DNA of 64,000 nt from Lasiosphaeris hirsuta. Taxonomy: Eukaryota; Ascomycota; Sordariomycetes; Sordariales; Lasiosphaeriaceae. Positions 24,074 to 34,647 of this stretch are shown here, one piece after another (position 1 is the first letter of the stretch; the number at the start of each line of letters is the position of its first letter). Made by a program: the position numbers and the translations under genes. The notes beneath the pieces are model-generated. The model was not told the origin of the DNA. It worked only from the letters and a program-made list of their open reading frames with translations, and made no database searches. The DNA lies in assembly GCA_030549175.1 (NCBI GenBank), contig JAUKUA010000006.1:3162001-3226000 (forward strand). Direction: 5' to 3'.

Positions 24074-25714
24074 TCAACAGAACCCTCTCGGGTCAAAAAG
24101 TGTTCTGCTATAGGTCGGCATCGTGTAGGCTGGCCGCGCTGTCGCACTAAGCAGCTGTTCGAATGCTTGCAGCCGTTGCGAGAGCTTTCGGTGCTCTTGC
24201 ATAATCTGTTTATTCTTCCGCTCGAGTTGGTGTATGTACTCGGTCGCTTTTGTCAGGACGGTGCCCTTCGGCCTTGTTAGCTGCTTTCTTCAGACTTCAG
24301 CTGTTACGCTGAGGGGACCAGACCTTGCTAACTTTAGGTGTTCTTGACGGGTGTGAGGCGTCATCCTCTCCCACATTTTCAGATATTGTTTGAAGGGCCG
24401 GAACAGCATCTCGCAGCTCAGCAATCTTGTCCTTCAAGTTCGTCCGGTATTTTCTTTCAATGTCGTTGTGTGCCGTTCGGTCGCCTAGTTTCGACTTCTC
24501 TTTGCCCTTGTCGCTAATACTTCCCTGCCTCTCACTCATGCTCCCCTGCCTCTCGCTCGTGCTCCCCTGCCTCCTCGGTGCATTCGGCGGCGGCGGACGG
24601 GATTGTCCCGCTGCATATTTTGGCGGCGATACTGGATCGGGATCTTGGCTCATGCTACCAAAGCCCTGCCCGAATGTTGGGTTGAATCCGGGGTTCAGGT
24701 CCCCAAAGTTCAAGTTAATATTCGAACCAAGCCCTCCCATGCTCGGCCCAGGGTTCATGGCTATGGCGATTAGCCTCCTCTGCTCGGCATCATTGAGGGC
24801 CGAGTTGTTGAGGCCAATGAGCGAATCCATCCGTAACCCGGGTTGTGGTCTTTCCCAACTCAGTGGCGTCGAATATAACCCTTCGCGAGGAGGGATGTCT
24901 GATGGCGGAGCCGTATCTATCCTCGAGAGATGATCGGCTAGATTCATGGACGAGAACCCCTCCTCCTCATCCGATAGCGCTTTATCCAGGGCACTATCGT
25001 CGACAAAATCTTCGGTTTTGTTCGTACCGGTCCGACCCGCCGATATAGTCGTTTGGGGAGGATCCGCGGCACTCGCCCGCCTTCCAAGACTGTCAGCCAT
25101 CGCAAAGCCGAGAACTTATCCTTGATGCATCGTAACTCACCGCTGTGTTGCGGAAGCATCTCTTCCCTTGCCTTTCAAGTCTGGCCTGGGGGGTTCCGCA
25201 CTCTCGGGGACGCTAGAAAAAGATTCGTCGTTGTCGAACTGAATCCAGTAGTCGGCCGACTCGAAAGGGGCCGGATCCGTGCCCATCCTCGACCGTTTTC
25301 TTTCGTGTCCTTCCCTCATCCTGGGCGCTCTCATGGGAAGCGCTGGCCTCGGTTGACCAAAATAAAAGCTTTGCTGGGATAACGAAGGGGCAAGAGGTGA
25401 TATACTTGAGAACCCAGTTGAGGGTGTCTGGCCAAGCGAGTCGAGCGACAGGGCAGTGGGTGCTAGTGAAGGCGGCCTAGAGAGGGCGACATCGACGCCT
25501 AACGCGGCTGCGGTGTCCCATATCGAAGGCGGCTGTGTCGTGGAGGACGCTCCCAGGGTGAATGACTGGTCGACAGGGTTGGTTGTCTAGAGAGTGTCAA
25601 CAGCAAAGCAAGGCGGGAATGGCGCATGTCAAGCCATGCTCGGATATGAGATGGCCATACCTGGTTATTGGGTACCGAGAAGAACTCAAGATGTCTAAGT
25701 GGGTCTGAGTCCAT
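24074..25714 (-). CDS. SREBP-type bHLH-leucine zipper transcription factor
   Basis: A nuclear transcription factor of 485 residues. Exons are 25714-25661, 25586-25141, 25089-24324 and 24265-24074. The basic region DRTAHNDIERKYRTNLKDKI has the tyrosine (ERKYR) where most bHLH proteins have arginine, which marks the sterol regulatory element-binding type. Helix 2 is joined by the last splice (PKVSK to GTVLTKATEYIHQLE) and runs into a short zipper. The loop is lengthened by an acidic insert (ENVGEDDASHPSR). There is no membrane segment or SCAP-binding region after the bHLH, so this is the short, soluble SREBP relative, as in A. fumigatus SrbB or N. crassa SAH-2, not full-length SrbA. Three tandem RQGSxS[ED] repeats precede the basic region. 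Functions of such factors in hypoxia, sterol or hyphal growth are known for relatives and only inferred here. The frame is open upstream to an ATG at 25888. Confidence 0.92.
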
Positions 25715-28700
25715 GATCACCTGAGCATCCCGACTGGATGCGTCTTCGAGGGAGGGGTGGCGACGTTGGCGGTGTTCAGGCTCAGAGTCTCGGGACTTTG
25801 CCTTGAAGACCGTCGCATCCAAGGGCAGAGGAAGCGGGGGGACAGACGGTGGACATGCAACTGTCAGACAGATGCAACCATCGGCCAATCCTAGTTGCCA
25901 AAGGGCCGTTTATTCAACGTCGGGGCCGGGTGGTGGCGGTTGATCACCAGTCGCAGGCAAAGCGAGGCTTACAGTCACCCCCCTTATGCCAAACGGCGAG
26001 CTAAATCGGCGCGAGAACAAGTCCGGCGGCGCTCTGCGTAGCCGCTCTAAGACGGGCTCGCGGCAGGCGGTAGCAGGAGGCCTTGGTCGGGAATGCGGCA
26101 GGAGAGTCTTGAGCCGGAGGAGGCGGCGGCTCCCGACAGAAACGATCAGAGGCGTGGATGCACGGTGGCGGGCCGATGACATGAATTGCTGGGCTGGCGC
26201 GACAGCTGATGACTGTGGGTTGTGGACTGGGATCGGACTTGAACGGATCACGAGCGGCACGAGAGGCCTGGGATTGATCGGTCTGGTTGGGCGGCGAGAT
26301 ACCTCGAGCAAACGGACGGTGTTGTAGGACAGCCTGCAATGCGGCGCCGAAGCAGAGCCAGGCGGCAATTGATTGCACACGCTCAAGAGCGACAATGATG
26401 TACGAGCCAGACAGGACGGGATGGCCCTGCGTAGAAAAGAGAGATTGACTTCCGTGAACCGGAGGAGCCTGTTGCGAGGCTTTAAGAGTAGTTTAGGGGT
26501 TCCTTGGATAGGCAGAGTCGGGCAGTTTGGTGGGAAGGATGGGGGTATGATGGGATCAATATGGGACTCCTGTGGTTGACGTTCGGGACGGGTGCGGCAG
26601 ACGCAGGTAAGGTACCCCTGCCCGGCCACCTACAAGATCGGCTCTAAGCAACGCCAAAACCGCAAGCGCGACCTCGTCTAAGGTAGCGAATGTCGTGGGA
26701 GTGACCCCGACAGTGGAGGGCAGCTCGGTGCGCGCGGGGGCAGGTAAGGTAGGTTGAGAGAAAACTAGTAGCCACCCGAGTAGGCACCTAAGTAAACAGA
26801 TGGCAGGAACGATCTAGGTAGCGGTGCGGGAGCTTCAATAGAGGCAAGACACAGGTGGTGTTAAGCTGTGCCAACGGTGGTCTAGTGCTAACCATGAGAT
26901 AGCGACGCGCAAAGTGGGAGTGGCGGCGGGAACATTGGAAGCTCCCGTCTTTCTTTCGCCGCCAACGATTTGCCTCGCTGCCAACGCGAGGAGCCGACGA
27001 CGAGGAGTGGGATGGGGATGAATGGGGTCTGTGTCGCACCCAGAACGGAGGCTACAAGGGGGAAACTGAGCAAAACTGGCAAGATGGCCTGACTCTTTAC
27101 CGTGTGGGAAATTCTCTCACAGCACAAGCAAGGGACTCGAGGAACTCAAGGGCCTCGAGGGTGTCGCACTCCAAAACCAATCGGGCTTTGGGGGGCTCTG
27201 ACGCAGAGCCTTCGATTTTGGGCCCATTTGCACATGGAATCATGCCACTTTTTGTCTTGGGAAAGGCTGAGAGGGGCAGAGGGTCCATTGCCAAGCCGGC
27301 AGTGGCTTGGGGAATGGCTCTAGCTGATTGGCCCGGTTCGCGGTTCGTGGCTGTCAGCCTTACCTGCATAGTCCCATTGGACCCTAATCCCTGCGGTCCA
27401 GACCCTTGAGATCAGGAACTTGGATGGAGGCGAGCCCCGACTGGAACCGCTAGACGCTCGACGGGATTTCTAGATTTTCCCCGTGCATGCGACCGTGTAG
27501 AGTACTTATTTGTACGCCGTTCGCTGCCCGTACCTTATTCGTAGAGAGCAGGTGAGCCTCTCAAAGCCATACAACGACTCGGATAGCGACCCGATGAGCT
27601 GCAGCATTGCGCGCTGTGTGCCACTCGGTCGAAGCGTTTCCTTCAGCAACGGAGACGGCGATGCGCTGGCTGGCGGATGCAAGTGTCGTTTGAGCGATAC
27701 TAAGTTAGATAAAAACACACAGATGGAAATGCCGATGCAGCGATGGGAGTAATGCAGTGCCAAAATATATGAACTGGATAGCCTGTTGATATAGCTGTGG
27801 AACAATGGATGGCTGTTGAAGTAAAGTTTTCGTCGTGACCTTACCTTTCAGATTTGATGATCTGGAACATCACGGGCCGCCACCATGTGGCTCCATTTCA
27901 CGGTTGACCGGCATGAACTCGAAATCGATAGGATAACCCTAACCCCATCAACTTGAGCGCCCCCACCGAACCCACCCACCCCCTCGCTTTCCCTTCAACC
28001 TCAGGTACCCCCTTTATTATTTTCTATCACAAACTGTAGAAGGACACACAGACGACCTAATGGGCTTAGGCACTGCATTTTAAAGCCCACGTACCCGAAG
28101 ACGTAGGATTGAGTCTCTTCTGCGTTGCGACGCCCACCTGCTTTGAACATGTATTCTCTGCTTTGAGTGGAACTTCTTGCGAAGTTCAAGTTCCCAACTT
28201 CAGAAACTCGCCGTAGTCGGGTGGCTCACCTTCCATCACCTCTAGCGCTTTGATGCCCCGAGCTGCGGCGGGAGTCAGAGGTAGATGTCATTGGATTTCG
28301 AAAGAGCGCAGCATTTTACAACCTGCTTCGCCTGAAGCTGATAAAAATTGCGGCCTAATGGTAACCTCTTCATCCGGCCTACCTCCCTTTCCTCCGTCTT
28401 CGAAATCCTGATGTAATCATCGGTCCAAGCACTTGATTTCCATAACTGCACAATCTGACACACGGATGTCGCTTGCGCAGCACTCTTGAGATGTAAGAAT
28501 GACTTTTCCAGGTTCTGGACTTCATGAGCCTTGTAATGTGTTTCCAAGCAACAAAGCAGGGGTGTGCTGAACTGGCTCCATACGGTTCTCTACCACCAAC
28601 TTATGTCTCAACTGAGAATGTTGGGCTGCCCAAAGGTAAAACCCCATTTTGGTGGAGTGGGAGGTGTCAAGTTAGCCACATGGGTGGTGTTTAAAGTTGT

Positions 28701-29009
28701 GGCGACTGGTCGTTTGTTGCGTTAGGGGCCGGATGTGTGTCTCTCGACCAATCAGCGCCCGTTCCTCGACCAATCAGCGCCCGTTCCTCGACCAATCAGA
28801 TGGAGGCAATAGCCGTCGTCGCTGGTACCTTGGGTACCTCTGCCCAGGAAGTTCAATTCTCAGCTTATTCCCTGCGTGCCCCAACTCCATGAGCAAAGCA
28901 GCGAAGCTATTACGATCCCGGATTTGACTTAACGTTCATTCACAATTCTCAGGCTCTCCCAGCTGGGACAAAGGTTGTTCAAGGGAAAATCTAGGAAGAA
29001 ATACGCAAA
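25715..29009. other. Gene-free 3.3 kb between bHLH and atg12 genes
   Basis: No supportable gene. The minus-strand frame at 25910-26629 (239 codons) has no domain and is probably chance or leader sequence. The right end holds tandem CCAAT boxes (listed separately) upstream of atg12. The rest probably contains the bHLH promoter and long leaders. Confidence 0.4.
28743..28800 (+). promoter_or_regulatory. Three tandem CCAAT boxes upstream of atg12
   Basis: A 22-bp unit, CTCGACCAATCAGCGCCCGT plus TC, occurs twice in full and once in part. It places CCAATCAG at 28748, 28770 and 28792 on the same strand. CCAATCA is the core bound by the fungal CCAAT-binding (HAP/NF-Y) complex. The array starts about 270 bases before the atg12 start codon. 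Factor binding is inferred. Confidence 0.65.
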
Positions 29010-29545
29010 ATGGCATCACCCCCCTCGTCAAACGTGGCTGCCTCGCCAGCTGCGCGTGCTTCTCTTGACGTCTCACCACCCGCCTCGCCGGTCCTGGAAG
29101 GTCGCGATTCTCCAGATCTTCCACTAACAATGTCGGCATCTACGGTTTTGATGTCACTGCCGCGCGATGCAACTGCGGCTCTTGCTGCTGCTGGGGCTTT
29201 CCCGCAGGAAAAAGTCGTCCTGCGCTTCAAGCCCGTCGGGTCAGCACCGCCGCTCCCAGTGCGTCGCGAGCTGGCAAGGGTCGGCAGCACTTACAAGTTC
29301 GAGTTTGTTGTGGCACACCTGCGGAAGATTCTCAAGGTCCAGGATACTGAAAGTGTATTTCTGTACATTAATAGCACATTTGCCCCCGCTCTCGACGAGA
29401 TCGTCGGCAATCTCTGGAGGGTAAGCGCTCGGCCACCGCTATGTTCTGCGATCTAAACAAGCTGACCTGCGTGTTCTTACAGTGCTTCAAAGACTCAAAC
29501 AACCAGCTGAATGTCGCGTACTCTATCACGCCGGCTTTCGGGTAG
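29010..29545 (+). CDS. atg12: Autophagy ubiquitin-like protein Atg12
   Basis: Atg12 is conjugated through its C-terminal glycine to Atg5; with Atg16 the conjugate promotes lipidation of Atg8 during autophagosome formation. Exons are 29010-29420 and 29483-29545, giving 157 residues. The intron (GTAAGC...TACAG) splits NLWR from [20 protein letters not shown]. The last residue is the required glycine, followed directly by TAG. The ubiquitin-fold core begins at [13 protein letters not shown] and includes [20 protein letters not shown], which is highly conserved in the family. The first 65 residues are a Ser/Pro/Ala-rich disordered tail. Tandem CCAAT boxes lie upstream. The gene converges on panB with 212 bases between stop codons. 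Confidence 0.97.
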
Positions 29546-29757
29546 TAGCTCACCACTGTCAGCACCCAGGCCGTGATCAGCTTCGAACAAGACAACGTTC
29601 AGCGAGCCATGTGATTGGAGACGCTATCCACAAATGGTATCCGCAAATGCTATCAAAATACTACCAATGCCCACCCCGTCAAATGCTTCGTAACAATAAC
29701 GCTTTACCCGGAATGCTCTAAATGCAACAGAAAACCGTCCCAAGTCGCTGGAAAAAC

Positions 29758-30821
29758 TCATACCTTGTCGACACGCGCCGCAAATGCTTCCAGCTCTCCT
29801 TGTGGGATTGGATATGTGTGCTCGGGGGCGGGGTATTGCCGGCTCTTGACTTCATCCCGGTATTTCTCAATGGCCTTCAGACTCTCGGCCCAGACATTAC
29901 CGTACTGCTTTACAAATTTTGGGAGGAACCTTCCAGGCGGAAAGTTACCTGTCATGTCGACCTGGACGAGGACCTGCCCCGAACAGCCGTTACCGGCGCC
30001 GATGCCTATGGTGGGAATGGACAGCTTCCGGGTCACAATGGCTGCAACCTCGGCGGGGACCGCTTCCAAGACGACAGCGAAGCATCCCGCCTCCTGTACA
30101 GCGAGGGCATCTTCGAGGACCTTCATGGCGCCCAACGAGGTCTTGCCCTGTACGCGGAAGCCTCCAAGTGCGTTTTGCCGTTGCGGCGTCAGACCAACGT
30201 GGCCAAGAACGGGGATACCGGCTGAGGTGATGCGTTCGATGGTTGGGGCCATCCCCTTGCCTCCCTCAAGCTTGACGCCCTGCACTCGACCCTCCTTGAT
30301 GAAGCGAATCGCGGTCTCCAAGGCCTGTTGCGGCGCAATCTCATACGATCCCATAGGGAGATCACCAACCTACAAATATGTCAATGGCGGGATGTGGGAC
30401 AGGGGTATATGCAGCTTGGGGGACGTACAGTGAAGGCAGCTTTAGTCGCACGTGCCACGGACCGACAGTGCAGCAACATCTCCTCAACGATGACCTCGCT
30501 TGTATCTTCCATTCCAAGGGCAACCATAGCTAGGCTGTCGCCGACAAGGATCATTTCCATGCCTGCTGCGTCGGCGACATGAGCACTGGGGAAGTCATGG
30601 GCAGTCATCATCGTGATAGGCTCACCCCTCCTGTGTAGGGAGCGGAGAGTACCGACGGTAATCTTTTTTCTAGGATTGGTCGGCGGAGTGCCCATCGGGG
30701 AATGTGAGCTTTGGCGGACATGGTGCGAAGTTCCAAGCAATGGCCTAATGGTAGACGGTGACGGTCGTGTTATCCTGGTTAGGGAGGCACACGACCTTGC
30801 CAATGAGGATGGGAGGTACAT
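29758..30821 (-). CDS. panB: 3-methyl-2-oxobutanoate hydroxymethyltransferase (ketopantoate hydroxymethyltransferase)
   Basis: The enzyme transfers a hydroxymethyl group from methylene-tetrahydrofolate to 2-oxoisovalerate, the first committed step to pantothenate and coenzyme A. In fungi it is generally mitochondrial. Exons are 30821-30429 and 30369-29758, giving 334 residues. The Arg/Ser-rich N-terminus starting MYLPSSLARSCASLTRITRP looks like a matrix presequence. Motifs are KKITVGTLRSL, MMTAHDFPSAHVAD, the metal-site VGDSLAMVALG, VKLEGGKG, GHVGLTPQ and IGIGAG. The splice joins ATKAAFT to VGDLPMGSYE. The stop at 29758 follows VDKV directly. A GTATGA at that point could be a donor for a further small exon, but none is evident. 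In-frame ATGs run upstream to 30947. Confidence 0.95.
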
Positions 30822-32745
30822 GGTACCTGAGACTTTGCAACTCGACAGTCTTAGCTTCAAAAAGTGCGACGAAAGCCGATAAATGAAGAAGTGGGATGAG
30901 AAGAGAGGAGGAATGTGGGAAATGGTCGGAGTCCATTGTTGGGGCAAATTTGCGCAGCTTTTTATTCTCTAGGTCATGATGGTTTTTGCTGCGTACAATT
31001 GAGTATCTCTCAGAATATCCTGGAGTTTCTCGCTTTCTTAGACTCGCAAAGGTTGATGGGCCCGGTTGTCCTCGGCCGACGGGGTCAGCGGGTGGTTTGA
31101 TTGGGTGCAGACCTAGTCATCTTTCAAGGCTTGATAGAGCCGAGGCAACTCAGCTCGCTCACAAACGGGACTCCGTAGGCCGCTTGGGTCAGCGGTCAGC
31201 AAGCACTGGCAACCATCATTTTGGGCCTCCAAGGGCCGACCGACCGACCCCTTTTAACCTGGGTTGGACCTGGGATCAAGTTCACGTCTTGCAACTCAAG
31301 TAGGTATTCGGAACCGCAATCCACATGACGCCCTGTGGCATCCACGTATGTCTACCTCCCGTTGAGTTTGCCCATGTGCAATGTTCCCTATTCGGTTGCT
31401 GCGGGCGCGTTTCCATAGACGTAAGCAAGCAGGCAGACGCCGGGATTGGAGCTGGCTGTGCGGTATCTCTGGTTGAAGGGATACTTCGCAAGCAGGCCCA
31501 GCGAGAGGCCAACGAAGCACCGAGGAGATCGGTTGACGCCGCTGCCAAAGGGCCGCGTGACCTCGTGATGCCGCCGTTCCTCTTTTTACCCGACCAGGCC
31601 CCGCCTCCACGCGCAGTCCCCGCTCAGCCGGGATCGCCTCTGCTAGCTTCGATTTCGATTGATTAGCGCAGCGGCCTTGTGCTCCCGGGATCCCTTGGGA
31701 AAGCCCGGCACTGAACATGTCAGGCAAGTTGCGATGGGGATGAAAACTGGGCGAAATTAACAGGTAGACCCTCGGAAGCTTGGGGCATAGCGATGGGCCG
31801 GATTCAGCAAGTAGCGAACGGCGAGGGACAAAGAACTGGAGGCGATGATCCCCCATTGTGATCCCCCACCTCCAGGGTGCTGTTGGCGCAGCGTGACACG
31901 CTGTGTGTCATTTGTCCCCGCACTGGAGGCTTCAGTCATAGAAAGCTCATCGATCTTTTGCATCTTGATGCGCGGATCCTCTGTAACCGTTGAGTTTAGG
32001 TTTGGAAACGAAACAAGGTGCTGCTAGGTGAGGGTATTTCAGGGAGAAAAGGTGCCATTCGGGCCGCGAATCTTCCAGTTTCTGGCGGCACTGGACGGCC
32101 CCTGAAACCGACGAAAACCAGCTGTCTCGAACTGAGTGGTCAATTCTGCTTAGGCGCCGTTATAAGGTGAGCTGGTCTTCTTATCGCCTGCCCCGTGAGA
32201 GCTTGCCTTGCTTGCCTCTGCTTGCTTATCATTCGCGGCAAGCACTTCTAGCACTGAACAGGGGGAGACAGAGGTCTGACGTCGTGGACAACCAAGCTTT
32301 GGCCCCTCCCGGTACCCCACGGGCACCCTTCCCAGAAACAACCCCTCGGACTGCATATTAAGGCACAAGCACGCACGCACGACCACCCCAAGATTGAGCG
32401 TTTACAGAACCGAACAAAGCATCGTCGCTGACTCAAGCTAAATCTTGCACATTCGATGCTCCGTACCCGCTCCTAAAAAGAAGCAGCCTCACCCACTCTA
32501 CGCGTGGTATTCGGTGCCTTCTGCGGTATCCCAACCTACCCTCCTTACCATTCAGCTTGTGCGACTTCGGGATCCTCGCCACTACCACTACTGGACGTAG
32601 ACACCATCCCTTATTTAGCGCGCGCCCCCGTTTCCTGCCTCCCCACCGCACTTATCCAACGTCGAGCAAAAGCAAAAGCGAAAGAACTCTTCTTTTCGTG
32701 ACCGAATCCACAACCTAGCGAGCGACACCGCCGCCGACCGCTGAA
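30822..32745. other. Divergent intergenic region between panB and the ubc8-like gene
   Basis: 1.9 kb with no supportable gene. The minus-strand frame 31296-31856 (186 codons) has no recognisable domain. Pyrimidine-rich leader-like sequence lies at 32480-32740 before the ubc8-like start. Confidence 0.4.
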
Positions 32746-33918
32746 ATGAGTTCTCCACGCCGCCGCATCGAGACTGATGTGAGTTATGCCCGGCCCGCGA
32801 CAGGCACACCCGCTTGTATATCTTGTCCTTGGGCCTGAGACTGATATGGGAATGCCTATCCTTAGGTCATGAAGATGTACGTTCCCACACACACAGCACC
32901 AGCATGCGCTGGCTGGTAACCTCGAGCTGGGGAGTCTTGTGCTGACGGCCTACAACTTGACAGGCTCATGAGTGACTATGAGGTCACCCTTGTCAACGAC
33001 AACAGTATGTACTTGACCCCGTTCTCGTGTGTTTGGGAGAGGCAGCTCGCTAACACATTGTTCGTACAGTGTAAGAGAGAACGTCCGTCCGATGTAATCG
33101 AGAAAGTTGAGGGAAATCTAATCGGACCCCGGGAATAGGCAGGAGTTCTATGTTCGGTTCAAGGGTCCCGCCGAGAGTCGGTACCCCTTTTCTCAATAAC
33201 CCTCTCCTCTTCGAAACGAAGCTGAGACCATCATGGACTTACACGTTTCGTATACAGCTCCCTTCGAAGGTGGCGTCTGGAAGGTCCACGTCGAGCTACC
33301 TGACCAGTACCCATATAAGTCCCCGAGTATTGGTTTTGTTAACCGCATCTTTCACCCAAACATCGATGAACTGTAAGTTGGGCCATATTTGAAAACGATC
33401 CAGAGACTGCATATCAAGAGGAGGAAACACAGAACTAAAGGAGAAACCGGAGCTCAGAAAGAGAGTGGGGAAGAGATCAGCTGCCCCAGAAGAAGAAGGC
33501 TTGATGCTAAGACGATGGGCACGCACTTCTAGGTCGGGATCTGTCTGCCTGGACGTCATCAACCAGACATGGTCACCCATGTTCGACATGATCAATATCT
33601 TCGAGGTCTTTCTCCCCCAACTTCTACGCTACCCGAACCCGACGGACCCTCTGAACGGAGAAGCTGCCGCCCTGCTTATGCGGGAGCCCAAGAGCTACGA
33701 TGTCAAGGTGAAGGGTATGTTGAAATATTGTTTTCAGTCCCCACGCTCCAGACCGGCTCAGAATTTAACATTTTGTTTATATAGAATACGTCCAAAGGTA
33801 CGCGAGCAAGGATGCGGCGGACGAAGCTGGCGCCGAGACCGAGGATGACGATGACATGAGCTCAGTCGCAAGCTTCGACGAGGACGAGGAACCGGCGGGC
33901 CAGATGGACGACGTATGA
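32746..33918 (+). CDS. ubc8: Ubiquitin-conjugating enzyme E2 of the Ubc8/UBE2H type
   Basis: An E2 enzyme of 184 residues. In yeast Ubc8 works with the GID/CTLH ligase on gluconeogenic enzymes. My model has exons 32746-32778, 32866-32876, 32964-33004, 33070 (one nucleotide), 33139-33176, 33258-33372, 33533-33714 and 33785-33918. The protein begins [20 protein letters not shown]. It has the E2 core [17 protein letters not shown], the active-site segment [13 protein letters not shown] with the catalytic cysteine, and the acidic tail [11 protein letters not shown] that is typical of UBE2H. Introns 3 and 4 flank a single T. The alternative is one 130-nt intron (33009-33138) with a GTACTT donor, which inserts one Ser (DNSMQEF instead of DNMQEF). 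Either reading keeps the frame. The donor after GCCGAGA is a weak GTCGGT, but its use restores the family-like ETPFEGGVW. Confidence 0.94.
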
Positions 33919-33986
33919 TGATCAAGTAGCCTTTCGGTTTTCGGTTTTCTTGATTCAGGGAGTCAACTTCGGTGGATACAGGGGTA

Positions 33987-34025
33987 TGGATGGATGGATG
34001 GATGGATGGAGGGATGGATGGGAGG
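33987..34025. repeat. TGGA tetranucleotide repeat
   Basis: Six perfect TGGA units and a degenerate continuation, just beyond the ubc8-like stop codon. Confidence 0.9.
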
Positions 34026-34295
34026 ATTATTTACATCATGGAGCGGGAGTATAAGATCATTCACATGGAGTTTACGTACAGAGGTTTGGCTTTGATTTGC
34101 TCGTTCCTATCGTTTTGCTTTCTTTCCCCAACTCAATATTCACCCTTCTTTTGCACCAGACCGGATTTCCGTCAAGCGGAGAGTAAGGCAATGGGGTGAA
34201 TGCCAGTATTTGCCAGTAGGTGCCTAGGGAGAAGCCCAGCGATGGGATTGGACGAGCCTGTAATTTGTATCTAGAGGATTATATCAGCGATTCTT

Positions 34296-34311
34296 CCCCC
34301 CCCCCCCCCCC
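34296..34311. repeat. C16 homopolymer
   Basis: An uninterrupted run of 16 C between the ubc8-like and saf4-like genes. Confidence 0.9.
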
Positions 34312-34647
34312 AAAACAAACACTGGGCCTCTTCTACGAAGTGGTCGATGTCGATATCTGCTTTCTACAGGCTCGGATTGGTGGTTGGAGGTAGCTCTGTA
34401 GGCCAGCCCTCAATGTCAATGCCCCCTTTACCCTTTTTCCTTTGCCTCGGACTATTTTGAATTGGCCAAGGACTGGAGATTAGGCCCAGCCCCTATTTGC
34501 TATCATAGCCCACTCCCGGGGACACTAACCATGGAGCGAAGTGCATCGCTGAGATACAAAACCACGCTTCTTCTAGGGTATCAATACTGTTTACACACAT
34601 CATAACAATATCATACATGAAACTCCTTCGAAAACATTCACCTCTCT

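Larger units (their letters stand above)
33919..34647. other. Convergent intergenic region with GGAT and C repeats
   Basis: Between the ubc8-like and saf4-like stop codons. It contains a TGGA tandem repeat (six perfect units 33987-34010, degenerate to 34025) and a run of 16 C (34296-34311). No gene is visible. Confidence 0.5.

Noticed and set aside
25910..26629. 239-codon minus-strand open frame upstream of the bHLH gene
   Set aside because: Low-complexity Pro/Arg/Ser composition, and frames on the other strand are also open. More likely promoter or leader.
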